Source: Desulfovibrio sp. ZJ209
Lineage (GTDB): Bacteria > Desulfobacterota > Desulfovibrionia > Desulfovibrionales > Desulfovibrionaceae
Length of the DNA: 64,000 bases
Assembly (NCBI RefSeq): GCF_011039135.1
Contig: NZ_JAAKEJ010000008.1
Span: 1-64,000, forward strand
Direction: 5' to 3'
In this document: positions 1 to 9,000 of the stretch, one piece after another
How positions within the stretch are numbered: position 1 is the stretch's first letter
How the letters are laid out: every line of letters starts with the position of its first letter
Notes under the pieces: model-generated
The model's input: the letters and a program-made list of their open reading frames with translations, nothing else
Told to the model about the DNA's origin: nothing
Databases searched by the model: none
Program-made: the position numbers and the translations under genes

Positions 1-304
1 CGCTATTCACTTGTCAATGAACCACCGCCGCCTTTTCGCGGCGCGACGCGTTATATGCGTCCGATTCCCGCCCTTGTCAAGGGGCCTTGCGAAAATTTTT
101 TCACTTGCCCCGGTTCTCGGCGCGGAGTGCTAAAATAGGTTCGCACACCCTCCCTGTCAAGGGAATTTTTCAAGCTTTTTTCAACGACCCGCAAATCGGC
201 GGCTGGCGGGAGCTTGTGGGCCTGTGAGGCACGCGGGCGGTATCCCGGCTTGCAGCCGGGGCCGAAAAAGGACTATCCTTCAGGAAACGCCACAGGAGGC
301 CCCC
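1..304. other. intergenic leader before first gene
   Basis: No gene is supported here. The stretch holds three copies of a TTGTCAA/CTGTCAA-type motif (near 12, 74 and 152), two of them inside short palindromes of the CCCTTGTCAAGGGG kind. An AT-rich patch follows (91-102), then TAAAAT at 131-136, which could be a -10 element, although no -35 box sits at normal spacing. The end of whatever lies upstream of the window may also fall here. Confidence 0.3.
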
Positions 305-1012
305 ATGCCCAAAATGCGCAGCTCCAAGCAGCAGCTCAAACGCATCCTTCAGGAGCCGGACTGGCAGGCGCACCTTGAGGAAATCGCCGCGGGCGGCATG
401 ACCAGCGTGGGACCGCTCTTTTCCTTCCTGTTGCTCGGGCCGCTCACCATGCACCGCGCGGCCGTGGCCCTGGGCGCCACGGTGGCTGAGCTAGCCCGCA
501 CCGAGCCCGAAACGGCGCGCAATGTCATCCGGCGCTTCATGTGGCACATGAACGAGGACTCCGGCAATATCGGCTGGGGCATCCCCGACGCCTTCGCGGA
601 GTGCCTCGCCGCCAGCGAGCCGCTTGCCGAGACCTATCACCGCATCCTCATCTCCTATATCATGGATCTGGGGCACGCCGACAATTATTGCGACAATGAC
701 ATCCTCCGCCGCTCCTGCTACTGGGCGGTGGGGCGCCTTGCCGAGGCGCGCCCTGAAATGTGCGCCGGGGCGCGGCCGTGGCTCGTCAAGGGACTTGCCG
801 ATGTGGACAGCATCTGCCGGGGCATGGCGGCATGGGCGCTCTCAAAGCTGCCGCAGGACATGATGGACGCCCCGGCCCTGCGCCGGCTCGCCGAAGCGGG
901 CGATGAGGATGTCTGCGAAATCTACGAGGCCGACAGAATCCGCGAGGCGCGCGTGAGCGAGCTTGCCCGCGCGGCGCTGGCGCGCGACGAGGTGAATAGG
1001 ATTTGTAACTAA
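305..1012 (+). CDS. conserved HEAT-like protein (DVU0298-type)
   Basis: A 235-residue cytoplasmic protein with no signal peptide or membrane segment. It is mainly helical; residues about 115-215 look like HEAT-type repeats (a CYWAVGRLAE stretch, then a CRGMAAWALSKLP stretch). From memory it resembles a conserved Desulfovibrio family of unknown role (DVU0298-type); this is recognition, not a search result. I chose the ATG at 305 because AGGAGG lies at 295-300; an in-frame ATG at 224 has no such site. The last codons (about 993-1012) turn abruptly AT-rich, so the C-terminus may have been altered by the AT-rich DNA that begins there. A strong terminator follows at once. Confidence 0.75.
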   Translation: MPKMRSSKQQLKRILQEPDWQAHLEEIAAGGMTSVGPLFSFLLLGPLTMHRAAVALGATVAELARTEPETARNVIRRFMWHMNEDSGNIGWGIPDAFAECLAASEPLAETYHRILISYIMDLGHADNYCDNDILRRSCYWAVGRLAEARPEMCAGARPWLVKGLADVDSICRGMAAWALSKLPQDMMDAPALRRLAEAGDEDVCEIYEADRIREARVSELARAALARDEVNRICN

Positions 1013-1024
1013 GAAAGCAACAAT

Positions 1025-1060
1025 AAAAAAGGGCTATCCTCACTACGATAGCCCTTTTTT
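1025..1060. terminator. bidirectional rho-independent terminator
   Basis: A perfect 8-bp stem (GGGCTATC 1031-1038 with GATAGCCC 1047-1054) is flanked by A6 on the left and T6 on the right, so it can end transcription on either strand. It lies between the plus-strand gene ending at 1012 and the minus-strand orphan ending at 1095. Confidence 0.9.
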
Positions 1061-1094
1061 ATTCTATTATTTTCTCATTTTCTAAACCTCATAA

Positions 1095-1508
1095 TTAGCC
1101 CCATTGCCATTTCTTTTTTTCATCTACCTTGCCTCCAAGGTATTTTTCGTGAAGACGGATAAATTCACGCAGCCTCTTGCTGCTATCAAGACCCGACCAA
1201 GCTTGTATAGGATTTCCCTTTAGGATTTGTTCCTCTCGAACACCCCTACCACGTGTCTTTTCTAACGCATCATAAAGAGTTGAAAAACCCATTCCAGAAC
1301 GTAAAATACTTTTTACTTGTTTAAGAAACATATAGCGTATTATACTTGGTTGTTCATATACCTTATATGCTGAACCTATATCAGTATAGTTCCATGTATT
1401 TATTATATTGACAACATAAGAAACCTTATTTTGATTGGTAATGTCTATACCCAAGACTTCACCATCAGCGGGTGAAAATATAGGTGAATAAATTTCTTTT
1501 TGACTCAT
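1095..1508 (-). CDS. AT-rich orphan protein, unknown function
   Basis: I do not recognise this 137-residue protein. It has no signal peptide or clear membrane segment. It is rich in Ile, Tyr, Asn and Lys and ends in a basic, Trp-containing tail (KKKWQWG). Base use is unlike every neighbour: 1261-1320 has 19 G/C of 60 and 1321-1380 has 17 of 60, against roughly two thirds around it. A ribosome site (AGAGGGAGAT) precedes the ATG at 1508, so the frame looks expressed. It sits alone between the 3' ends of two converging native genes, which suggests horizontal acquisition at a harmless site. A phage-defence or phage-derived role is possible, but nothing in the sequence shows it. Confidence 0.7.
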   Translation of the reverse strand: MSQKEIYSPIFSPADGEVLGIDITNQNKVSYVVNIINTWNYTDIGSAYKVYEQPSIIRYMFLKQVKSILRSGMGFSTLYDALEKTRGRGVREEQILKGNPIQAWSGLDSSKRLREFIRLHEKYLGGKVDEKKKWQWG

Positions 1509-1546
1509 TGGATTGGATCTCCCTCTGATTAAATAATTGGAAATTC

Positions 1547-2756
1547 TCAGACTGCGGCATCCAGCAGAAGGTTGTCGCGGTGGATCACGTCGGGGTAGTG
1601 CGCGTCGCCGAGGATGGCCGCCACTTCGTGCCGCTTGAGGCCCATGATCTTGCGCAGGTCGGCCGCGCTGTAGTTGGTGAGGCCCACGCCGAGCGGGCGG
1701 CCCGCATGCTCCACGCGCACGAGCGCTCCCTTCTGGAAGCTGCCGGAAACCTCGCGCACGCCCCCGGGCAGGAGGCTGCCGCCCTCGCGCATGAGGGCCG
1801 CGGCCGCGCCGGCATCCACCGTGACGCTGCCCGCCGGGTCGGACTGGTAGGCCAGCCAGAACTTGCGCCGCGGGATGGCGTGGCGCGCCGGGTCCACCCA
1901 GGTTCCCGCCGGGGCTTCCGCTCCTTCTTCACCACCAAGGCCGAAAGCCCGCGTCAGGGCGCCCGGCTCGCGCCCGCGCAGGATGAGCGTGGGCACGCCG
2001 AGCTGCGCGGCCCGGCGCGCGGCCATGAGCTTGGAGCGCATGCCGCCGGTGCCCACGGCCGTCTTGGCCCCGCAGAGGCGCCCGAGGTCGAGGCGCGCCA
2101 CATCCTCGATGCGGGCGAGCACCGGCGCCCCGGGGTCGGCATGCGGGTCGCGCGCGCAGACGCCTCGCGCGGAAGTGAGGTTGATGAACAGGTCCGCGCC
2201 CACGAGGTTCACAAGCAGGCTGGCGAGGCAGTCATTGTCGCCGAACTTGAGCTCGGCGACCGAGACGGTGTCGTTTTCATTGACGATGGGCAGCACGCCC
2301 CAGCGCAAAAGCTCGGCGAAGGTGTTGCGGGCGTTGAGGAAGCGGCTGCGGGAGCGCAAATCGTCCCGCGTGAGCAGCACCTGCGCGGTGGCGACACCGT
2401 GCGGCCGGAAGGCCCTGTCCCAGGCGCGCATGAGCAGCCCCTGCCCCACGGCGGCGGCCGCCTGGCGCACCGCGAGGTCGCGGCCCCGGGCGTCGATGCC
2501 CTGGCTTGCAAGGGCCGCGCGCCCGGCGGCCACGGCGCCCGAGGAGACGAGGACGATGCGGCGGCCGCCGGCATCACCCGCGCCGGGCGCCCGCAAGGCC
2601 GCCATCTGGCCGGCGAGGGAATCCAGCACTTCAAGGGCCAGCCCGTCCGCGTCCGTGAGGACGGCGCTCCCCACCTTGATGACGATGCAGCGCGCCCGGC
2701 CGAGCAGCCGGCGCCGCTCCCCGGCCCAGTCCGCGTCCACGCTGGCCGCGGCCTCG

Positions 2757-2764
<8 letters not shown>
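1547..2764 (-). CDS. proB: glutamate 5-kinase ProB
   Basis: Phosphorylates L-glutamate to glutamyl 5-phosphate, the first step of proline synthesis, in the cytoplasm. The 405-residue protein begins with a short extension, then the amino-acid-kinase fold (KVGSAVLTD about 30-38, SSGAVAAG, the NENDTVS substrate loop and a GTGGM loop). The C-terminal ~90 residues match a PUA domain (about 310-395), as in the long ProB form. The ATG at 2764 overlaps the end of obgE by 8 nt (ATGAATGA), implying translational coupling; the frame continues upstream without a better start. No proA lies nearby. This is the last gene of the surE-rplU-rpmA-obgE-proB run. Confidence 0.95.
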
Positions 2765-3908
<1,144 letters not shown>

Positions 3909-3991
3909 GGCATGCCTCGCAGAGGGGACGCCCGCGGCACCGTGCCGAGGGCAAGCCCCGAATGTCGCCTCACTATGCCCGCAAACACGCG

Positions 3992-4026
3992 AAAAGGGAA
4001 GGCCCGCCCTTGGGCGGCGCCTTCCC
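3992..4026 (-). terminator. attenuator-like hairpin between rpmA and obgE
   Basis: Read on the minus strand, GGGAAGGC pairs with GCCTTCCC (4019-4026 with 3996-4003) around a further GC-rich inner stem, followed by TTTT at 3995-3992. The U-run is short, so I read it as a partial terminator that lowers obgE/proB transcription relative to rplU and rpmA. Confidence 0.55.
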
Positions 4027-4063
4027 CGAAAACCCGGTATCTGCCTTGCGGCTTTTGGTGCAG

Positions 4064-4333
4064 CTAGGCCGCGGCCTCGTCCACATGCACCCGCGTGTGG
4101 ACGCGGCGCTTGCGGGTGAACTTTTCAAAGCGCACCACGCCGTCCACCTTGGCGAACAGCGTATAGTCGCGCCCCATGCCCACATTGAGGCCGGGATAGA
4201 CGACCGTGCCCAGCTGACGAACGATGATGTTGCCGGCAAGCACAGGCTGGCCGCCATAGCGCTTGATGCCCCGACGCTGCCCCGGACTGTCGCGGCCGTT
4301 GCGTGACGAACCGCCCGCTTTCTTGTGAGCCAT
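4064..4333 (-). CDS. rpmA: 50S ribosomal protein L27
   Basis: An 89-residue L27, the normal size. It starts [16 protein letters not shown], the family's conserved N-terminus, which reaches toward the peptidyl transferase centre, and continues with the invariant RYGGQ and [11 protein letters not shown] blocks. There is no N-terminal extension of the kind that is cleaved in Firmicutes, so it is mature as encoded. It lies 66 bp after rplU on the same strand. Confidence 0.98.
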   Translation of the reverse strand: MAHKKAGGSSRNGRDSPGQRRGIKRYGGQPVLAGNIIVRQLGTVVYPGLNVGMGRDYTLFAKVDGVVRFEKFTRKRRVHTRVHVDEAAA

Positions 4334-4399
4334 GATGCCTCCCCGGCCGCTTCACCGGCACGGCGCCCGCCTCGGCGGCTGGCGCGCCGGAACGACGGC

Positions 4400-4708
4400 C
4401 TAGCTGTTGATGCTTTTGATGCGAAGGGCGGTGCAATCCTGCCGGTGGCCGTGCAGGGACTTGGAATCCTTGCGGCGGCGGCGCTTGAACACCAGCACCT
4501 TGGGGCCGCGGCCCTGGGCCACCACTTCGGCCTTGACGGAGGCGCCCTCAAGGTAGGGCGTGCCCACCTTGCAGCCGTCGCCGCCAATGAGCAGGACCTT
4601 GTCCAGAACGACCTCGGCGCCCGGTTCCACGGCGAGCTTTTCCACGAGGATGCGGGTGCCTTCCTCGACCTGATACTGCTTTCCGCCGGTTTCGACAATC
4701 GCGTACAT
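4400..4708 (-). CDS. rplU: 50S ribosomal protein L21
   Basis: A 102-residue L21. It opens MYAIVETGGKQYQV, the family signature, and has the basic KRRRRK loop that contacts 23S rRNA; the C-terminus (GHRQ...RIKSI) is typical. The ATG at 4708 is preceded by GGAGG six bases upstream; an in-frame ATG at 4735 would give a nine-residue extension unlike the family. It is the first ribosomal gene of the unit, 69 bp downstream of surE. Confidence 0.98.
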   Translation of the reverse strand: MYAIVETGGKQYQVEEGTRILVEKLAVEPGAEVVLDKVLLIGGDGCKVGTPYLEGASVKAEVVAQGRGPKVLVFKRRRRKDSKSLHGHRQDCTALRIKSINS

Positions 4709-4734
4709 CTCAAACCTCCAAAAAGAGAAAGGCA

Positions 4735-4763
4735 TACTTGCCCCAAGCGGCGGGAAATGTCAA
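4735..4763 (-). promoter_or_regulatory. candidate promoter for rplU-rpmA
   Basis: On the minus strand a perfect -35 box TTGACA (4763-4758) lies between surE and rplU. At 17 bp spacing the -10 is poor (CAAGTA, 4740-4735), and TATGCC lies 4 bp further on, so the exact -10 is uncertain. Confidence 0.35.
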
Positions 4764-4777
4764 GCGCCCGGGCCGCG

Positions 4778-5542
4778 TCAGCTCCGCGGGGCGGCCACGA
4801 GGCCGGCCAGCGCCTCGAGGGCCGCGTCGTCCGTATATTCAAAGCGCAGCGGCGTCAGCGTGACATGCCCCTCGGCGAGCAGCGCCTTGTCCGTGCCCGG
4901 GCGCACGGTCTCCGGGGGCACATCGCCGGTGAGCCACCAGTAGGGCTCGCCGCGCGGGTCTTCGCGGCGGTCGTAGATATTGCGCCACACGGCGTCGGAC
5001 TGCGGGCAGACGCGCACTTCCCCTTCAGGGAGCCCGCCCGCGGGATAGTTGAGGTTGAGGACGCGCCGCGCGGGAATCTTCTCCCAGTCGATGCGCTCGG
5101 CGAGCGCGACCGCGTGGCGCGCATGGGCCGTCAAATCCTGCCCCCCCGAGTGGTCGGCGTGGGAGATGGCCATGCTGGCGACGCCGTCGTGCGCGCCCTC
5201 GGCCGCGGCGCCCACCGTGCCGGAATAAAAGATGTCCGGCCCCACATTGGGGCCGAGATTGATGCCCGCCATGACGAGATCGGGCCGGCGCGGCGAGAGC
5301 GCGCCCAGGCCCAGCTTGACGCAGTCCGTGGGCGTCCCGTGGACGCCGATGCCGGAAAAGCCCGGCTCGTCAATCCGGCGCGTGCGCAAGGGCTCGAACA
5401 CGGTGAGCGAGTGGCCCACGCCGGACTGCTGCCGCAGAGGCGCCACGGCCGTGACCGTGTGGCCGGCCTCCGTGAGGGCGGCGTAAAGGGCGCGCAGCCC
5501 CGGCGCCAGGATGCCGTCGTCATTGGTCAGGAGAACGTGCAT
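4778..5542 (-). CDS. surE: 5'-nucleotidase SurE
   Basis: A metal-dependent nucleoside 5'- and 3'-monophosphatase, cytoplasmic, linked to survival in stationary phase. The 254 residues start MHVLLTNDDG with the metal-binding Asp pair at 8-9. They continue with the SGVGHS loop, GTPTDCV, GINLGPNVG, and YSGTVGAAAEG, all diagnostic of the family. I chose the ATG at 5542 (GAGGT upstream); 12 codons of in-frame extension exist but would precede the conserved strand beta-1. It is divergent from the YhaM-type nuclease gene, 71 bp away. Confidence 0.95.
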   Translation of the reverse strand: MHVLLTNDDGILAPGLRALYAALTEAGHTVTAVAPLRQQSGVGHSLTVFEPLRTRRIDEPGFSGIGVHGTPTDCVKLGLGALSPRRPDLVMAGINLGPNVGPDIFYSGTVGAAAEGAHDGVASMAISHADHSGGQDLTAHARHAVALAERIDWEKIPARRVLNLNYPAGGLPEGEVRVCPQSDAVWRNIYDRREDPRGEPYWWLTGDVPPETVRPGTDKALLAEGHVTLTPLRFEYTDDAALEALAGLVAAPRS

Positions 5543-5613
5543 TTGACAATACCTCGGAAAGAAGGGAATCTCGGGCAAGGGCGCCCACGCGCGGTCGGGC
5601 GGAGACTATCTAT

Positions 5614-6651
5614 ATGGAAAAAGGCGATTTCGTCAAAGACATTGTGCCCAACGCCGAGGCCTCCGGCATCTTCGCCGTTGCCGAGGCGAGCCTTGCGCAG
5701 TCGCGCAACGGCCCCTACTGGCGCCTGGTGCTGGCCGACGCGAGCGGCAGCATCGAGGCCAAGATCTGGAGCCCGCTCAGCGGCGAATTCAGCGAGATAG
5801 CGCCCGGCACCCTCGCCGAGGTGGAGGGGCGGGCCTCGCTCTTCCGCTCGGCCGTGCAGCTCGCCGTGGAAAAATTCCGCCCGCTCGACGCCACCGAAGC
5901 CCCCCGCGTGGACCAGACGGCCTTTCTGCCGGCGAGCCCCTATCCGCTGGACGCCATGTTCGACGAGCTCATGGCGCTCTGCCGCGAGGAGTTCACGCAC
6001 AAGCCCTGGCGCAAGCTCGTTTTCGCGGTGCTTGAAGATGCGGAGCTCGCGCCGCTTTTCCGCCTCTCGCCGGCGGCCAAGAGCGTCCACCACGCCTATG
6101 CCGGCGGCCTCCTGGAACACACGCTCGGCGTGTTCAAGGCCTGCCGCCGCATGGCCGAGCAATACCCCGAGCTCGACCGCCAGGCCCTGCTGGCCGGGGC
6201 GCTGTTCCACGATTTTGGCAAGATCCGCGAATTTTCGGGCGGTTTCTCCAACGACTATACCACCGAGGGGCGCCTGCTCGGGCACCTCATGCTCGGCGTG
6301 GAGCTGCTGGCGCCCTTCCTCGCGCGCTCGGGCCTTGAGCCGGGCCTCCAGGAGCACTTGCGGCACCTCATCCTGAGCCACCATGGCGAGCTGGAATTCG
6401 GCGCCGTGCGCCAGCCGCACACCCCGGAGGCCCTGGCCCTCCATTATGCGGACAATCTCGACGCCAAGCTCGCCCAGTGCCGCGGGCTCTTCGCGGCGCT
6501 GGACGGCGAGGGCCCTGGCTGGACGCCGTGGCAGGCCACCCTGGGGCGCCCCATGTACCGCCCGCCGCGCACGCCCGCGGCCCGGCCGCCAGCTCCCAAG
6601 GGGCGCAAAAACGCCAGGAGGGAAGAATGTTTGTCACTTTTGAAGGCATAG
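5614..6651 (+). CDS. YhaM-type 3'-5' exoribonuclease (OB + HD)
   Basis: A 345-residue protein with an N-terminal OB-fold nucleic-acid-binding region (about 10-95) and an HD phosphohydrolase domain. The HD part shows HHAYAGGLLEHT at 159-170, the HD pair at 199-200 in FHDFGKIREF, and a later LILSHHGELEFG block. This arrangement is that of YhaM, a 3'-5' exoribonuclease. The C-terminal ~45 residues are Pro/Arg/Lys-rich and probably disordered. It overlaps tmk by 25 nt and starts a six-gene run ending in nspC. GGAG at 5601-5604 supports the start. Confidence 0.85.
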   Translation: MEKGDFVKDIVPNAEASGIFAVAEASLAQSRNGPYWRLVLADASGSIEAKIWSPLSGEFSEIAPGTLAEVEGRASLFRSAVQLAVEKFRPLDATEAPRVDQTAFLPASPYPLDAMFDELMALCREEFTHKPWRKLVFAVLEDAELAPLFRLSPAAKSVHHAYAGGLLEHTLGVFKACRRMAEQYPELDRQALLAGALFHDFGKIREFSGGFSNDYTTEGRLLGHLMLGVELLAPFLARSGLEPGLQEHLRHLILSHHGELEFGAVRQPHTPEALALHYADNLDAKLAQCRGLFAALDGEGPGWTPWQATLGRPMYRPPRTPAARPPAPKGRKNARREECLSLLKA

Positions 6652-7280
6652 AAGGCTCGGGCAAGTCCACGGCCCTGCGCCTCCTCGCCGCCTATTTGCA
6701 GGAGCGCGGGCACGACCCGGTGCTCACGCGCGAGCCGGGCGGCAGCACCCTTGGCCGCAGCCTGCGCCCCATCCTGCTGGACGCGCGCACGCGCGGCCTC
6801 TCCAGCCGGGCGGAGCTGCACCTCTTTCTCGCCGACCGCGCCCAGCATGTGTCCGAGATTATCCGGCCCGCGCTGGAGGCCGGCCAGACCGTGCTCTGCG
6901 ACCGTTTTTCGGATTCCACCCTCGCCTACCAGGGCTATGGCCGCGGCCATGATGTGGAGCGGCTGCGCCGCATCAACGCCCAGGCCACCGGGGGCCTTGC
7001 GCCCGACCTCACCCTGCTCCTCGACCTTAGCGTGGCCGAGGGGCTGGAGCGCGCGGGCGAGCGCAACCGCGCCGAGGGCACCGTGCTCTCGGAGGGGCGC
7101 TTCGATTCCGAAAGCCTGGACTTTCACGAGCGCGTGCGCGAGGGCTATCTCGCCCTGGCCGCCGCCGAGCCCGGGCGCATCGCCGTCATCGACGCCACGC
7201 AGGCGCCCGAGGACGTGCTGCTCCAGTGCCTTTCCGCGCTGGAGGAGCGGCTGCACCACCGCGGCACCGGCATTGCCTGA
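6627..7280 (+). CDS. tmk: thymidylate kinase
   Basis: Phosphorylates dTMP to dTDP. The 217 residues contain the P-loop GIEGSGKST (7-15), the dTMP-binding DRFSDSTLAYQG segment and a LID-like Arg-containing loop. I chose the ATG at 6627 because the P-loop then lies at the normal distance from the N-terminus and AGGAGG sits just upstream. A longer in-frame extension to 6477 would lie wholly inside the upstream gene. The 25-nt overlap suggests coupling with the YhaM-type gene. Confidence 0.96.
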   Translation: MFVTFEGIEGSGKSTALRLLAAYLQERGHDPVLTREPGGSTLGRSLRPILLDARTRGLSSRAELHLFLADRAQHVSEIIRPALEAGQTVLCDRFSDSTLAYQGYGRGHDVERLRRINAQATGGLAPDLTLLLDLSVAEGLERAGERNRAEGTVLSEGRFDSESLDFHERVREGYLALAAAEPGRIAVIDATQAPEDVLLQCLSALEERLHHRGTGIA

Positions 7281-7292
7281 CAAGGAGCTTCC

Positions 7293-7622
7293 ATGGCCAA
7301 GACCCCACCAGAACTCTACAGCCTCGAGGCCGACGGCGGGCGCCTGCGCTTCACGCCGCTTTCGCCGGGCACGGCCTTGCCCTCGCCGCTCGCCGTGGTG
7401 CACCGCATGGGCGACCCGGCCCTCATCCAGTGCGCGGTGCTCCGGCGCGAGAACGCCCCCGGCGGCGTCTTCCGGCTGGAGGACGCGAACGGCCCGCTGC
7501 TCGCGGCCATTGCGCCGGACAATCTCACCTTTGCGCTCGGCATGGGCTTTTTCGGCGAGCTCACGGCCAACGCCCGCTACGGCGTGGACGTGTTCGAGAA
7601 CATGGAAGAGCCCGATGATTGA
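7293..7622 (+). CDS. small protein of unknown function
   Basis: I do not recognise this 109-residue protein. It is soluble, with no signal or membrane segment, and ends in an acidic tail (ENMEEPDD). It is preceded by AAGGAG and follows tmk by 12 bp. Its stop overlaps the start of the HDAC-family gene by 8 nt (ATGATTGA), so the two are probably translated together. The position makes a link to the amidohydrolase or polyamine genes possible, but that is inference only. Confidence 0.7.
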   Translation: MAKTPPELYSLEADGGRLRFTPLSPGTALPSPLAVVHRMGDPALIQCAVLRRENAPGGVFRLEDANGPLLAAIAPDNLTFALGMGFFGELTANARYGVDVFENMEEPDD

Positions 7623-8982
7623 GCCGCTCACGGCCAGCCGCACGCTCGGCGTGGTCTTCTTCCCCGCGTTCGACTGGGCCATCTCGCCCACGCATCCCGA
7701 GCGGGAGGAGCGCCTGCTCTACACGCGCGACCAGCTCCAGGAGGAAGGCCTCTTCGACATCCCGGGCATCAGCGAGCACCGGCCGGTCTTCGCGAGCCAC
7801 GCGCAGCTCGAGCGCGCGCACTTCTGCCTGCCCTCGGCCGGCGCCGTGAGCACGGAATCGCACCTCGCCGCGGCCGGGGGCGCCATCACGGCGGCGCGCC
7901 TCGTCATGGAGCACAGGACAGACCGGGCCTTCGCGCTGGTGCGGCCCCCCGGGCACCACGCCATGCGCGTGGTCCACGGCAACCGCGGCTTCTGCAACAT
8001 CAACAATGAAGCCGTCATGGTGGAGTATATCCGCGACCATTATCCGCACCCCGAGGGCCGCCCCCTGCGCGTGGCCATCGTGGATACGGACGTGCACCAC
8101 GGCGACGGCAGTCAGGACATCTTCTGGAACGACCCCCACACCCTCTTCATCTCGCTGCACCAGGACGGCCGCACGCTCTACCCGGGCACGGGCTTCCTCG
8201 GCGAGGACGGCGGCCCGGGCGCGCGCGGGCGCACCATCAACATCCCGCTCCCGCCTGAGACCTCGGACGAGGGCTATCTCTACGCCATGCGCAACGCCGT
8301 CCTCCCCATGCTGGAGGATTTCAGGCCGGACATCATCATCAATTCCGCCGGGCAGGACAACCATTTCACCGACCCGCTCGCCAACATGCGCCTTTCGGCC
8401 CAGGGCTATGCGGCGCTGACAACGGCCCTGAACCCGGACATCGCCGTGCTGGAGGGCGGCTACGCCATTCGCGGGGCGCTGCCGTATGTGAACCTCGGCA
8501 TCTGCCTCGCTCTGGCGGGCATCCCGGCGGCGGGCGAGATCCGCGAGCCCGGCTGGACGCCGGGGGCCATCCGCCAGAGGCCGCGGGTGGCCGAATATAT
8601 CGCGCGCCTCTGCGAGGAGGTGCTGGACCGCTATTTCCGGCCGCCGGCGCGCCCGGCCGAGGGCAAGGAAGATAAAGGCTGGTGGGCGCGGCCCCGGCGC
8701 ATCTTTTATGACACAGACATGCTGAGCGAGCGCCAGAACGAAAGCTGGCGCCTGTGCGGCGACTGCTCGGGACTCGGGCGCATCGAGACGGCATCGGAGC
8801 GCGTGCCGCGCTCCCTCTGCCTGCTCGTGCCGCGCCATGCCTGCCCGGCCTGCCGGGCCGAGGGCAAGCGCCTGGCCGAAGAAGCGCGCAAGAGCGGGCG
8901 CTACGCCCATGTGCGCCTGCTGGACGGCGACGCCGCGGACACGACGGCAGAGAAGGCGCCCGAACACATCCTTAACAACTAG
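7615..8982 (+). CDS. HDAC-family deacetylase, likely acetylpolyamine amidohydrolase
   Basis: A 455-residue zinc amidohydrolase of the histone deacetylase/acetylpolyamine amidohydrolase superfamily. The catalytic set is intact: PPGHHA with the His pair at 114-115, the DVHHGDG motif with zinc ligands D159 and H161, SAGQDNH with the second ligand Asp, and the GGY tyrosine loop. After the catalytic domain (about 5-330) comes an unusual tail with five cysteines (C381, C384, C402, C410, C413), which looks like a zinc ribbon. The next two genes make carboxy(nor)spermidine and decarboxylate it, so a polyamine deacetylase role is likely; other acetylated substrates remain possible. The ATG at 7615 overlaps the preceding stop by 8 nt. 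Confidence 0.88.
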   Translation: MIEPLTASRTLGVVFFPAFDWAISPTHPEREERLLYTRDQLQEEGLFDIPGISEHRPVFASHAQLERAHFCLPSAGAVSTESHLAAAGGAITAARLVMEHRTDRAFALVRPPGHHAMRVVHGNRGFCNINNEAVMVEYIRDHYPHPEGRPLRVAIVDTDVHHGDGSQDIFWNDPHTLFISLHQDGRTLYPGTGFLGEDGGPGARGRTINIPLPPETSDEGYLYAMRNAVLPMLEDFRPDIIINSAGQDNHFTDPLANMRLSAQGYAALTTALNPDIAVLEGGYAIRGALPYVNLGICLALAGIPAAGEIREPGWTPGAIRQRPRVAEYIARLCEEVLDRYFRPPARPAEGKEDKGWWARPRRIFYDTDMLSERQNESWRLCGDCSGLGRIETASERVPRSLCLLVPRHACPACRAEGKRLAEEARKSGRYAHVRLLDGDAADTTAEKAPEHILNN

Positions 8983-9000
8983 CGAACCAGCGAGGCATAC

